Part shown: positions 8,462-17,255 of the stretch, piece by piece
How positions within the stretch are numbered: position 1 is the first letter of the stretch
Layout of the letters: the number at the start of each line of letters is the position of its first letter
Origin: Petrimonas sp. IBARAKI
GTDB taxonomy: Bacteria > Bacteroidota > Bacteroidia > Bacteroidales > Dysgonomonadaceae
Length of the DNA: 64,000 bases
NCBI GenBank assembly: GCA_002356435.2
Contig: AP018040.2
Location: 3,224,001-3,288,000, forward strand
Reading direction: 5' to 3'
Notes under the pieces: generated by a model
The model's input: only the letters and a program-made list of their open reading frames with translations
Databases searched by the model: none
What the model was told of the DNA's origin: nothing
Position numbers and translations under genes: made by a program

Positions 8462-10120
8462 TTATTCCGCTTCCATTGAAGCACCGGTTACAACTTCCGT
8501 TTCATCGGTTGTGCTTTCCTCGAGCTGCTGTTTCAGGTAATTGGAAATAATACCGGAACCATCCTTAGCCGAGGTAGTCGTTTCAGCAGTCTGTTGAACA
8601 GGTTGTGGTTCTTCAACGGTAACGGTTTTCTTATTTACAATCAGCTGTTTCCCTACCGAAAGCCGATCGGACCGTAATCCGTTCCACGATTTCAGCTGTG
8701 CCACCGTCACTCTATTTCTCTGAGCGATCTTGCCCAGATTATCGCCGTTGCGTACCCGATAGTATGCATTCACAGTCTTTGTTGCAGTTTCTGGATTTGT
8801 GGGTTGCTGTGCCATCGTGGCTGCATCCGTCTCCAGTACGGCAGGATCAACAGCTTTCTTCCTGACGATAAGATTTTTGCCTGCAGAAATCCGGGTAGAC
8901 CTTAAGTTATTCCATGAGCGGAGTTGTGAGACAGTAACTCCGTTCCTGGATGCGATCTTCGAAAGGTTGTCCCCTCTTCTTACCCTATAATAAACATTTT
9001 CTCCGTTTCCTGAGACGGATGATCCTGACGAAGCCAGATATCCATCGGTATTTTCGCGATGCGTAATATAGTCATCTCTCCGAAAATTCATTATTTCATC
9101 TTTCTTTTCGAGAAACGCATACATCTTATTGATAGGCAAAACAAGTGCATACCGTTGATAGTTACCCGGTACCCTGTCCTTTTTAAATTGGGGATTCCAC
9201 CGCCGGATATCACTTAGGGGAATATCCAGAACCTCGGCTATCTGGTTAAAGTGCACCTGATTCTCCACGTGTACAGTATCGAGGGCGATCATCTCCTGAA
9301 ATGACTCTATCGGACAGATATTGTGCTTATCGTAAAAATTCATGATATAGTTCGCTGCAATAAATGCAGGCACATAACCGCGGGTCTCCCGCGGCAAGTT
9401 GTAATAGATTTGCCAGTAATCGCGCTTGCCTCCGCTTCGGGCTATGGCTTTATTTACATTGCCCGGTCCGCAGTTGTAAGCAGCAATAACCAGGTTCCAG
9501 TCACCGTAGATTGCATAAAGATCCTTAAGGTATCGTGCGGCCGCCTCGGTCGATTTATGCGGATCACGGCGCTCATCAACAAGGCTGTTTATCTGAAGTC
9601 CGTAACCTTGTCCCGTCCTCAGCATAAACTGCCACAAGCCCGTTGCTCCCACCCTCGAAACAGCCACCGGATTAAGTGCCGACTCAATTACTGGTAGATA
9701 TTTTAATTCCAGAGGTAAGCCGTATTTATCCAGAGCTTCTTCAAACATTGGAAAATAGTATTTACCGATAGTTAGCATATATCCTACCATATCGCGTCGA
9801 CGGTTGGCGTACATATCGATGTACTGTCTGACCACCTGGTTATAGGATAATTCCATCTCCGTAGGCATATCATAAAGACATTGGGTGTAAACACTATCAT
9901 GAAAGACTACATTTGCGCCTTGCCTGCACATGTTATCCGATTTTGAAAAATCGATCTGCCACTCATGCAGTAACGTAGCCAGGTGTTCGTTCAGGCTTTC
10001 GGGTGCAACGATGGAGTTATCCTGAATATTATCTTTGTTTGGGTGCAAATTTTCTTGTGCAAAAACAATGGTTGTACTAATTATTCCACACGAAAACAGG
10101 ATCAAAAAAAACTTTTTCAT
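8462..10120 (-). CDS. Lytic transglycosylase with two LysM domains (MltD-like)
   Basis: 552 residues. A signal peptide (MKKFFLILFSCGIISTTIVFA) is followed by an SLT catalytic domain at about residues 105-260. The catalytic glutamate is in LPVIESALNPVAVSR, followed by GATGLWQFM and AAYNCGPGNV. Two LysM peptidoglycan-binding repeats follow (YYRVRRGDNLSKIASRNGVT and YYRVRNGDNLGKIAQRNRVT). It cleaves the glycan backbone between MurNAc and GlcNAc in the periplasm. It is the last gene of the parA-parB-DUF5683 cluster, an order seen often in Bacteroidales. Confidence 0.93.
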   Translation of the reverse strand: MKKFFLILFSCGIISTTIVFAQENLHPNKDNIQDNSIVAPESLNEHLATLLHEWQIDFSKSDNMCRQGANVVFHDSVYTQCLYDMPTEMELSYNQVVRQYIDMYANRRRDMVGYMLTIGKYYFPMFEEALDKYGLPLELKYLPVIESALNPVAVSRVGATGLWQFMLRTGQGYGLQINSLVDERRDPHKSTEAAARYLKDLYAIYGDWNLVIAAYNCGPGNVNKAIARSGGKRDYWQIYYNLPRETRGYVPAFIAANYIMNFYDKHNICPIESFQEMIALDTVHVENQVHFNQIAEVLDIPLSDIRRWNPQFKKDRVPGNYQRYALVLPINKMYAFLEKKDEIMNFRRDDYITHRENTDGYLASSGSSVSGNGENVYYRVRRGDNLSKIASRNGVTVSQLRSWNNLRSTRISAGKNLIVRKKAVDPAVLETDAATMAQQPTNPETATKTVNAYYRVRNGDNLGKIAQRNRVTVAQLKSWNGLRSDRLSVGKQLIVNKKTVTVEEPQPVQQTAETTTSAKDGSGIISNYLKQQLEESTTDETEVVTGASMEAE

Positions 10121-10165
10121 TCTCTCTTTTTCAGGGAAACCCGCAAAGAGCTTCCGGTTGTAATC

Positions 10166-10807
10166 TTAAAAACTAAAACTGCATCTAAATCCGTAAGAAT
10201 CCGCCAGGTAATTTGAATCTGCCTTTTTGAAAATTACCGGCTCCACACGCATCGAAAGATCGGGGCTCACATCAAATTCAAATAATTGTGCATCTACGTA
10301 GGCATCCACAATCCCAAGCCCATAAAGTGCCACGGTTAAAATTATACTGAAATCCCGGTAATACCTGAAGTAGTTTTTTCTGTCTTTCAACACTCCGGAA
10401 AACCAATTCTTGTCTGCTGTTTCCGGGTCCATTCCGTAGGGCAACATGTTCCCCCAAACATGATCATTGGTCGGATCATCGTCCAGCAAGGCCCTTTGTG
10501 CATCAAAATAATCCTGATAATGGCTGTTATTCCAGGATATAGCGTATGAAAGCCCTACAAACCCACCGTAAAGTATGGGCAATTTCCAGTACTTTCTGTT
10601 GTATATCTGCCCCAATCCCGGAAAAATGGCCGAATATATCACGGCTTTCTTTGGATCGGGTTTGAACGTTTTTTCCCCTATGATGGTGTCTGGGAGAGAA
10701 ACAACTTTAATGGAGTCAGGGTGCTGTGGAACCGTGTTTTGCTGCGCTGTTAACTGAAAGGCGGCACTGATGAATATTAAACAAACAATGTTCCGGTATT
10801 TCAGCAT
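10166..10807 (-). CDS. DUF5683 family envelope protein
   Basis: 213 residues with a signal peptide (MLKYRNIVCLIFISAAFQLTA), a Pro-rich start of the mature part, then KKAVIYSAIFPGLGQIYNRK, the characteristic DUF5683 block, and two or three membrane-like stretches. Function is unknown. It sits between parB (6 bp away) and the transglycosylase, so a link to cell-wall growth during division is possible but only inferred from position. Confidence 0.8.
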   Translation of the reverse strand: MLKYRNIVCLIFISAAFQLTAQQNTVPQHPDSIKVVSLPDTIIGEKTFKPDPKKAVIYSAIFPGLGQIYNRKYWKLPILYGGFVGLSYAISWNNSHYQDYFDAQRALLDDDPTNDHVWGNMLPYGMDPETADKNWFSGVLKDRKNYFRYYRDFSIILTVALYGLGIVDAYVDAQLFEFDVSPDLSMRVEPVIFKKADSNYLADSYGFRCSFSF

Positions 10808-10812
10808 AAACG

Positions 10813-11715
10813 TTACTTCTTCATTGTATCAAACATACCGATAATCCGTTCCAAATCTTTAGCAGAGGAAAAGGGGATCGTAATTTTTCCCTTGCCGTTT
10901 TTGTTGCAGTTGAATTGAACATCGGTTTTAAAATAGTTGGAAAGGTGTTGCTTCAACGCATCAAAATCATCGACAAAGGAACTTCCCGAACGATTCTCCC
11001 GGTTCTTACCATTCTTTTTGCCAGATTTTTCATTCAACGGTTTTCCTTCAGCATACTCACGGACAATTTTCTCCACGCTTCTGACCGATAATCCATCTTC
11101 CAGGATAAGGTTGTATAGGGAGAGCTGTGCCACCGGATCGTTCATAGTAACCAATGCTCGTGCATGGCCCATATCTATTTTTTTGTCCTTCACTCCCATT
11201 TGTACTTCGGCAGGGAGTTTCAGCAATCTCAGGTAGTTGGTAATGGTTGCCCGTTTTTTCCCCACTCGATCGCTCAATTGTTCCTGGGTAAGCGAAAGTG
11301 AATCAATAAGGTTTTGATAAGCCAGTGCTATTTCGATGGAGTTAAGGTCTTCGCGCTGAATATTTTCAACCAGTGCCATCTCCATCAACTCGTCATCATC
11401 CGCAGCTTTTATGTACGCAGGGATAGAAGTCAAGCCGGCCATCAACGAGGCTCTGTATCTGCGTTCCCCGGCAATGATCTGGTAAGAGTCATCACCCTCA
11501 TGCCGCAACGTTACCGGCTGAATGAGCCCTATTTTCCGAATGGATGTAGCCAGCTCTTCAAGAGACTCCTCATCGAAAACACGCCGGGGCTGGTCGGGAT
11601 TAGGAAACATTTTCGAAAGTTCTACCTCACTGATGGACGTAGAGCCTTGCGATTCAACTTCACTAAAAGTAATAAGTGCGTCTAAGCCTCTTCCTAGTGC
11701 GTTTTTTTTTGCCAT
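10813..11715 (-). CDS. parB: Chromosome partitioning protein ParB
   Basis: 300-residue DNA-binding CTPase that loads at parS and spreads. The N-terminal ParB/Srx domain has NPDQPRRVFDEESLEELATS and the CTP-binding patch IIAGERRYRAS. The central helix-turn-helix region is LSDRVGKKRATITNYLRLL. The C-terminal dimerisation segment is preceded by a Lys/Asn-rich linker. It lies downstream of parA across a 125-nt gap that contains two near-identical 15-bp repeats (AGATTGAAYGGAGAT at 11723 and 11761). Confidence 0.95.
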   Translation of the reverse strand: MAKKNALGRGLDALITFSEVESQGSTSISEVELSKMFPNPDQPRRVFDEESLEELATSIRKIGLIQPVTLRHEGDDSYQIIAGERRYRASLMAGLTSIPAYIKAADDDELMEMALVENIQREDLNSIEIALAYQNLIDSLSLTQEQLSDRVGKKRATITNYLRLLKLPAEVQMGVKDKKIDMGHARALVTMNDPVAQLSLYNLILEDGLSVRSVEKIVREYAEGKPLNEKSGKKNGKNRENRSGSSFVDDFDALKQHLSNYFKTDVQFNCNKNGKGKITIPFSSAKDLERIIGMFDTMKK

Positions 11716-11840
11716 AATCTATAGATTGAATGGAGATTGAAACTTCGTCGAGACTGAATGAGATTGAACGGAGATAAGCTGAGAGCAGTTAATCCGCATC
11801 AATCTATTTTCGATCTTTAATCAATCTTCTTATTACAAAG

Positions 11841-12605
11841 TTAAACATTTTTCTCGATTAATTCCTGTGCCAACTGCATATGGTTAATGGCTCCCCGTGA
11901 TCCGGCATCGTACATTAGCGCCGGTTTAGCATGGCTCTGCGATTCACTGAGCGTGATGTTTCGCTGAATAACCGTATTAAAGACAAGTTCCTTAAAGTGG
12001 CTCTTTACCTCTTCGTATATTTGATTATGTAAACGCAGGCGGGAATCGTACATGGTAAGCACAAAACCTTCAATCTCGAGGCTTGTATTCAGTTTCGATT
12101 TGATTATCTTGATGGTGTTCAGCAACTTACTCAACCCTTCCAGGGCAAAATATTCACATTGAACGGGGATAATAACGGAATCCGAAGCTGTCAAAGCATT
12201 CACAGTTATAATACCAAGCGACGGGGAGCAATCGATAAGGATATAATCGTAAGTGGCCCGCAGCGGATTCAGCAGATCGCGCAAACGCCTTTCACGATTT
12301 TCCATCTGGACCATCTCCAACTCTGCTCCTACCAGGTTAATGTGTGAGGGAAGAATGTCGATATTCTCAAAAGGTGTTTTCATCACTGCGTCAGCTGGCT
12401 TACATTTGCCGATAAGCCCCTCGTAAATCGTGTATTTCAACGTCCGAATATCAATACCCAATCCCGACGAAGCATTCGCCTGAGGATCGGCATCCACAAC
12501 AAGCACATTCTTTTCCAAAGCAGCCAACGATGCTGCTAGATTAATAGTAGTAGTGGTTTTTCCCACGCCACCTTTCTGATTTGCCAATGCAATAATTTTG
12601 CCCAT
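11841..12605 (-). CDS. parA: Chromosome partitioning ATPase ParA (Soj)
   Basis: 254-residue Walker-type ATPase that binds DNA when ATP-bound and moves or regulates ParB complexes. The deviant Walker A is QKGGVGKTTTTINLA at residues 10-24, with VDADPQANASSG and DYILIDCSPSLG. The absence of an N-terminal HTH and the length are typical of chromosomal Soj-type ParA rather than plasmid type Ia. It is first gene of the par cluster. Confidence 0.95.
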   Translation of the reverse strand: MGKIIALANQKGGVGKTTTTINLAASLAALEKNVLVVDADPQANASSGLGIDIRTLKYTIYEGLIGKCKPADAVMKTPFENIDILPSHINLVGAELEMVQMENRERRLRDLLNPLRATYDYILIDCSPSLGIITVNALTASDSVIIPVQCEYFALEGLSKLLNTIKIIKSKLNTSLEIEGFVLTMYDSRLRLHNQIYEEVKSHFKELVFNTVIQRNITLSESQSHAKPALMYDAGSRGAINHMQLAQELIEKNV

Positions 12606-12993
12606 TTAATAATCTCCCAATTGAAAAAGCAAAATAAGCAATAATTCCCATAATTCTATGTTAATTAAATAAAACGTTCTGTTTTTTGTTGAAAAAATGA
12701 GTACTCCGGGAATAATTCTCCTTGTTAGAAATCCATCTTCCTGATTATGGTCGACGCATGCTTTCCGAAATTACCCGGCCCCGGGAAATAGTTGCCATCG
12801 TAATACATGCTAAAGTTGATTGATCATCAAAAAAACAACAAGCACTGTTTTCGGAAAAAAAAATTCTCGTTGGGTATCATTCGGCTATTCTTATAGTATA
12901 TTTGCAAAGATATAATATAGAATCATTTTAAATAACTATACGGAAAGTAAATATCATTTACCTAAGACAAAACGACGGTAATAAAAAAGGAAA
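12606..12993. other. Intergenic region between divergent parA and araC-type gene
   Basis: 388 bp without a convincing gene. It contains TATATTTG at 12897-12904, a -7 element for the AraC-type gene. No clear terminator, tRNA or repeat was found. The parA promoter must also lie here but I could not identify it. Confidence 0.6.
12897..12904 (+). promoter_or_regulatory. -7 promoter element for the AraC-type gene
   Basis: TATATTTG, 90 bp upstream of the ATG at 12994. The -33 element is not clear. Confidence 0.5.
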
Positions 12994-13815
12994 ATGAAAA
13001 CATTCATACCGCATACGGCCTTACAAGAAGTTGTATTAAATATTTCCACGGTAGAAGCTCATCTGCCCATTGGAACCCGGAGTGCGGTATCGCCCTACCC
13101 TCCCACTCCCTACCAATCATTGATTTTTTATTGCAGAAATCCGATTTCAATGAATAAAAACAGAGAGGTTGAATTCACCCAACAACCTTTGAGTGTCTTG
13201 TTAGGCCCACAAGTTTCACGTGTAAATATCAAAGTGCACAACCGATTAAAAGCAATTCGCGTGGATTTTCTACCCGGTGCAATGTTCCGGATACTAAAAG
13301 TTCCGATGTATGAACTACTTGACGAAGGTTTTAATGCAGGGGATCTTTTCGGATCAAAAATGAAAATCTTAACTGAACAACTATCTGAAATTACTGACTT
13401 GGAGGTTGGGAAAAGGCTTGTGGAAAACTTTCTGTTGGAACGGTTGCACAGTATTAATAAACAGCAACCTTTCGATAAAGCCTTACGTGCGCTGTACATA
13501 AACGACGGTAATTTAAGCATCACAAAAACAGCGTCGCTATCTTGTCTGAGCATCAAACAATTCGAAAGAAAGTGTAAAGAAAGAATCGGAATGAATCCCA
13601 AGAGTTATGCACGGATCCTGAAATTTTCGAAGGCTTACAGGCTACACGAAGCATTTCCCGAAATGGATTGGATAAGTATCGCGTACAAATCGGGCTACTA
13701 CGATCAGATGCACCTGATAAAAGATTTCAAAATTTTTGCCGGGGCAAATCCGTCAGAAATTGAAAAACAACTCCGGAATACCGCTATTAAAATGCAAAAA
13801 GACCTGAACTTTTAA
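12994..13815 (+). CDS. AraC-family transcriptional regulator
   Basis: 273 residues. The C-terminal half has two helix-turn-helix motifs of the AraC type: LSITKTASLSCLSIKQFERK with CKERIGMNPKSYARI, then WISIAYKSGYYDQMHLIKDF and GANPSEIEK. The N-terminal half resembles the DUF6597 sensor domain found in many Bacteroidota AraC proteins; its ligand is unknown. It lies just upstream of the secreted HEXXH protein gene, which has its own promoter element, so a regulatory link is possible. Confidence 0.88.
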   Translation: MKTFIPHTALQEVVLNISTVEAHLPIGTRSAVSPYPPTPYQSLIFYCRNPISMNKNREVEFTQQPLSVLLGPQVSRVNIKVHNRLKAIRVDFLPGAMFRILKVPMYELLDEGFNAGDLFGSKMKILTEQLSEITDLEVGKRLVENFLLERLHSINKQQPFDKALRALYINDGNLSITKTASLSCLSIKQFERKCKERIGMNPKSYARILKFSKAYRLHEAFPEMDWISIAYKSGYYDQMHLIKDFKIFAGANPSEIEKQLRNTAIKMQKDLNF

Positions 13816-13855
13816 AGTGTCGATTTTTTACTATGCACACGGCTGGTGCAGCATC

Positions 13856-13863
13856 TATATTTG
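13856..13863 (+). promoter_or_regulatory. -7 promoter element for the HEXXH protein gene
   Basis: TATATTTG, 33 bp before the ATG at 13897, in the gap after the AraC-type gene. Confidence 0.5.
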
Positions 13864-13896
13864 TTGAAATTAACATCCCCTTTAAACTGTAATTAA

Positions 13897-14814
13897 ATGA
13901 AAATTTCAACTTATGTCGCATCCATACTGTGGTTAATTTGCAGTTTATCAACTGCTCAGGAAAACAAAAACCAGGGAAACAAGAACTTACCCCTGGAGCA
14001 ATTAACAGGCTATTCTCAAACATATTATTTCAGTCCCGGCTGTAAGGAAAGGGCAGACAAAATAGCCGCCTTTATAGAAAACGCTGTTTCTTATTTCAGG
14101 AAAGAGATCGCTTTCACGCCAAAGACAACACTTTTCATACTCGCCCCGCAACACTGGGAACAATACGCCAGATTTCCTGTTTATGGAATGCCACACAACT
14201 TGGATTATTACCGGTTGGCTGTGGCATCGGAAGATAATCCGTTCTGGAAAAGTTTCTTGCCATCATTGGAACAATTGCCTCCAGCATTGGTTGAGCGCAT
14301 CCAGAATGCCTATCGCCAAACCGATGGGAGCTACAGCATGCAACCTTTTTTCGACCTCTTGGCCTTACACGAGATGGGCCATTCCTATCACGCCCAAGCC
14401 GGGTTAAAAATGCATAGAAAATGGCTGAGTGAATTGTTTGTCAATATTATGCTACACTCTTTTGTCGCGGAAAAACAACCTGAGCTTCTGCCTGCTTTGG
14501 AAACTTTTCCGGAGATGGTTATCGGTGCGGGTTCATCGGAATACCGCTACACCTCCCTGGTCGACTTTGAAAACAATTACGATGACGCGGGGAAAGGCAT
14601 GACTAGCAAAAACTACGGATGGTATCAAAGTAATTTTCACCACGCTGCGAAGCAAATTTACAATGCCGGAGGCAGCAGAGTAGTTAAAGAACTTTGGATA
14701 GCGTTAAAAGAACATCAACAGGAGATGAAAGATAATGAATTGGTCGACATGTTAAGGAAAGAAGTGCATCCATCGGTGGCGGATGTTTATTTGAAGTGGA
14801 ACCAGAAGCAGTGA
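13897..14814 (+). CDS. Secreted HEXXH putative metalloprotease
   Basis: 305 residues. A signal peptide (residues 1-20, ending LSTA) is followed by a mature protein with HEMGH at residues 158-162 and a glutamate at 179 in WLSELFVN, spaced like a gluzincin third zinc ligand. This suggests a zinc metallopeptidase in the periplasm or outside. The rest is not a family I can name. The gene stands alone, downstream of a regulator and convergent with the KamA-family gene. Confidence 0.6.
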   Translation: MKISTYVASILWLICSLSTAQENKNQGNKNLPLEQLTGYSQTYYFSPGCKERADKIAAFIENAVSYFRKEIAFTPKTTLFILAPQHWEQYARFPVYGMPHNLDYYRLAVASEDNPFWKSFLPSLEQLPPALVERIQNAYRQTDGSYSMQPFFDLLALHEMGHSYHAQAGLKMHRKWLSELFVNIMLHSFVAEKQPELLPALETFPEMVIGAGSSEYRYTSLVDFENNYDDAGKGMTSKNYGWYQSNFHHAAKQIYNAGGSRVVKELWIALKEHQQEMKDNELVDMLRKEVHPSVADVYLKWNQKQ

Positions 14815-14822
14815 AAGCCTAA

Positions 14823-16148
14823 TCATTCCCACAAAAATGTACTGCCTCTGTCTCCTTTTCCCGGTAATTTTTCCTCCTCAAAGAAAAATTCTTTCTCACC
14901 GAAAGCCGGTTTAAGATCATCAAACCACGTAGCTGAAGCGCTGTATTTTGCAAAAAAAGGGACATCCACCAGGTGGGGATTGCGGCACTGTAGAAACCGG
15001 AGAACAAATACTTTCTCCCCTTTCACTTCAGTTACTCCCAGGACTTGGACCTTGCCGGGACCGCAACTCATGCTTGGGCCCCTAACCGTTCGGGCAATTC
15101 CGCTTACGTTCGTATAAGCCTTCCTGAAGATATTCCATGCCCTTGCCAGAGGAACTTCAAAAAACGCTTTCGAGCCGGTATCACGGGCAACAAACATATA
15201 ATACGGGACAAGCCCCAAACGGACCTGCTCTTTCCACATCTTCGACCAGGTTTCCGGATTATCATTGATGTTTCGTAACAACGGTGATTGAGTCCGGATC
15301 TGCGTTCCGGTATTCCGTATCCGCTCAATCGCCCGCCTAACAGCATCTGTCATTAATTCATCGGGATGATTGAAGTGTGCCTGAAATGCCAGGTGCTTGC
15401 CTGCTCTATTTACTTTTTCGAATAAAAAAAGAAGGTCGTCGGCATCTTTATCCGTCAAAAACCGGTAGGGCCAGTAAGCAAGTGATTTAGAACCAACCCG
15501 TATGTTTTGTATATGGCTAAACTCTTTCGATAAAAGCGGTTCTATGTAAGCCGATAAAATTCTTGCATTTGCCGTTAAAGGATCTCCCCCGGTAAACAGC
15601 ACATCAGAAACTTTAGGGTGTTTAAGCAGGTATTTGTGAAGCAGAGCGGCTTCCTTCATCGCAAATTTTAGTTCGCTCATTCCTGTAAATTGCGGCCAGC
15701 GAAAACAAAACGTGCAATAAGCGTGACAAGTTTGTCCCTGGCTAGGGAAAAACAACACTGTTTCCCGGTATTTATGCTGGATTCCGTGCAGCTTCTCCCC
15801 TTCAAACAGAGGAATGTTGCTCTCCTGTCCTGCCGGATTCGGATTTAACTTCAGTCTGATTTTGTTTATCTCATTTTTAACAACCCGCGGATCTGCTCCT
15901 GATTGCAATAAATTTGTCACTTTATCGTAATGTTGTTTCGACAACATCTCTTTTCTCGGGAAAGTAAGCGTAAAAATGGGATCGTCGGGTATATTGTTCC
16001 AATCGATCAGTTGCTCTACTACATAGTTGTTCGACTTGAAGGGAAGAACATTTCCTACCACCCGAATGGCTTCAATTTGTTCGGATGATAGGTTGGATAT
16101 CTGTGGTAACTCTGTAAAATTGTGTCGGGTATAACTCTTGTAATTCAT
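14823..16148 (-). CDS. KamA-family radical SAM protein (lysine 2,3-aminomutase-like)
   Basis: 441 residues from the ATG at 16148. In-frame ATG 16193 and GTG 16202 would add a non-conserved tail. The radical SAM cluster motif CxxxCxxC is CHAYCTFC, followed by FTGGDPL, the SAM-binding GGD motif of KamA proteins. A Gly-rich segment with lysine (MSCGPGKVQVLG) sits where the PLP lysine lies in lysine 2,3-aminomutase. The protein diverges from true KamA elsewhere, so the substrate (lysine, another amino acid, or a protein side chain) is uncertain. Confidence 0.75.
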   Translation of the reverse strand: MNYKSYTRHNFTELPQISNLSSEQIEAIRVVGNVLPFKSNNYVVEQLIDWNNIPDDPIFTLTFPRKEMLSKQHYDKVTNLLQSGADPRVVKNEINKIRLKLNPNPAGQESNIPLFEGEKLHGIQHKYRETVLFFPSQGQTCHAYCTFCFRWPQFTGMSELKFAMKEAALLHKYLLKHPKVSDVLFTGGDPLTANARILSAYIEPLLSKEFSHIQNIRVGSKSLAYWPYRFLTDKDADDLLFLFEKVNRAGKHLAFQAHFNHPDELMTDAVRRAIERIRNTGTQIRTQSPLLRNINDNPETWSKMWKEQVRLGLVPYYMFVARDTGSKAFFEVPLARAWNIFRKAYTNVSGIARTVRGPSMSCGPGKVQVLGVTEVKGEKVFVLRFLQCRNPHLVDVPFFAKYSASATWFDDLKPAFGEKEFFFEEEKLPGKGDRGSTFLWE

Positions 16149-16215
16149 TTTTGTTCTTGATTTTTCCGATGTGTAACTCACTGCAAATGACATAAAAATC
16201 ACTCACATCATTTTA

Positions 16216-16223
16216 CAAAAATA
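16216..16223 (-). promoter_or_regulatory. -7 promoter element for the KamA-family gene
   Basis: On the minus strand TATTTTTG fits TAnnTTTG. It predicts a start just upstream of the 16202 GTG, which favours the internal ATG at 16148. Confidence 0.45.
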
Positions 16224-16355
16224 GGGAAATCAAAAAACAACCCATCATTTGTAAACACTCTTTACGCTTTTTTTTAATAATTTGGCAAGAATTTCTATTT
16301 TATTTTTTTAGATGAAATTTCCTGTCGTTTTCTCGTTTTTATTAAATATAAGTGT

Positions 16356-16363
16356 TACTTTTG
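16356..16363 (+). promoter_or_regulatory. -7 promoter element for the arginine operon
   Basis: TACTTTTG in the divergent gap between the KamA-family gene and the GNAT gene. It implies a leader of about 190 nt before 16558. No arginine operator or leader peptide could be recognised in that leader. Confidence 0.5.
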
Positions 16364-16557
16364 CACATCCAATGAAAGTATTACTAACACATATCGTTCC
16401 CAGATACATCGTTATGGATTTAGTCCGACGATGCCACTAACCCTTCCGGTTTTTACGGATTTTAGGTTATAGCCGTAAAAATCAACCCTATTACGTTGCA
16501 ACCGTACAAGTAAATCCTTCTTTTATTTATCATTTATAAAAAATTTTATTACACAAA

Positions 16558-17172
16558 ATGGATGTGGAAATTTATATAGCTACTTCCGCTTACGCAAAAT
16601 ACGCACAGGAAGTGTGTGATTTAATATACGAATCGGCTCAGGCACGCGGTACAGGTATTGCCAAACGGAGCGCAGAGTACGTCGCGGAAAAAATAAATGC
16701 CGGCAAGGCGGTCATAGCGCTGGATGGGGATAAGCTAGTGGGATTCGCCTATATTGAGACGTTCAGCCACCAGCGGTTTGTTGCCAACTCGGGACTTGTT
16801 GTGCATCCCGATTATCGGAACATGGGGTTAGCCCGGAAAATAAAACGAAAAATTTTTGATCTTTCCAGGAAGCTATTTCCACACGCTAAAATATTCAGCA
16901 TTACTACCGGACTGGCAGTAATGAAGATGAACACTGAACTGGGCTTTAAGCCGGTAACCTTTTCCGAGCTTACCGACGATGAAGAATTCTGGAAAGGTTG
17001 TCAGGGTTGCCGGAATTTCGATATTCTTCAACGCAACAACTACAAAATGTGCCTTTGCACAGGGCTATTGTACGATCCGGCACAGAAAGAAGTTGCAGCC
17101 AGTTCGTTTGCAAAAAAAGTAGTGAAACCGATCATAAAGAAGAAAGCTCCGAATAAAATGTATAAAAAATAA
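16558..17172 (+). CDS. GNAT acyltransferase of the arginine operon (candidate acylglutamate synthase)
   Basis: 204 residues with one GNAT fold. The acyl-CoA binding loop is HPDYRNMGLARKIKRKIF near residue 85-100. The C-terminal part has clustered cysteines (GCQGCRNFDIL, then MCLCTGLLYDP). As first gene of a complete arginine operon that lacks argA and argJ, it is the natural candidate for acylating glutamate. The succinyl-type carbamoyltransferase downstream suggests succinyl-CoA as donor. That role is inferred from position; the family alone only says acyltransferase. Confidence 0.75.
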   Translation: MDVEIYIATSAYAKYAQEVCDLIYESAQARGTGIAKRSAEYVAEKINAGKAVIALDGDKLVGFAYIETFSHQRFVANSGLVVHPDYRNMGLARKIKRKIFDLSRKLFPHAKIFSITTGLAVMKMNTELGFKPVTFSELTDDEEFWKGCQGCRNFDILQRNNYKMCLCTGLLYDPAQKEVAASSFAKKVVKPIIKKKAPNKMYKK

Positions 17173-17255
17173 TAATCACGGTTATTTGCTGTTCGCCTCT
17201 CCGGTTCAATGCAGGGCCAATAGCCAACAACAGGTAACCAAAAAGCCTAAAATAT

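Noticed and set aside
13212-13227. parS-like sequence AGTTTCACGTGTAAAT near the par genes
   Set aside because: Only 12 of 16 positions match the TGTTTCACGTGAAACA consensus, the right arm is broken, and it lies inside the AraC-type coding sequence.
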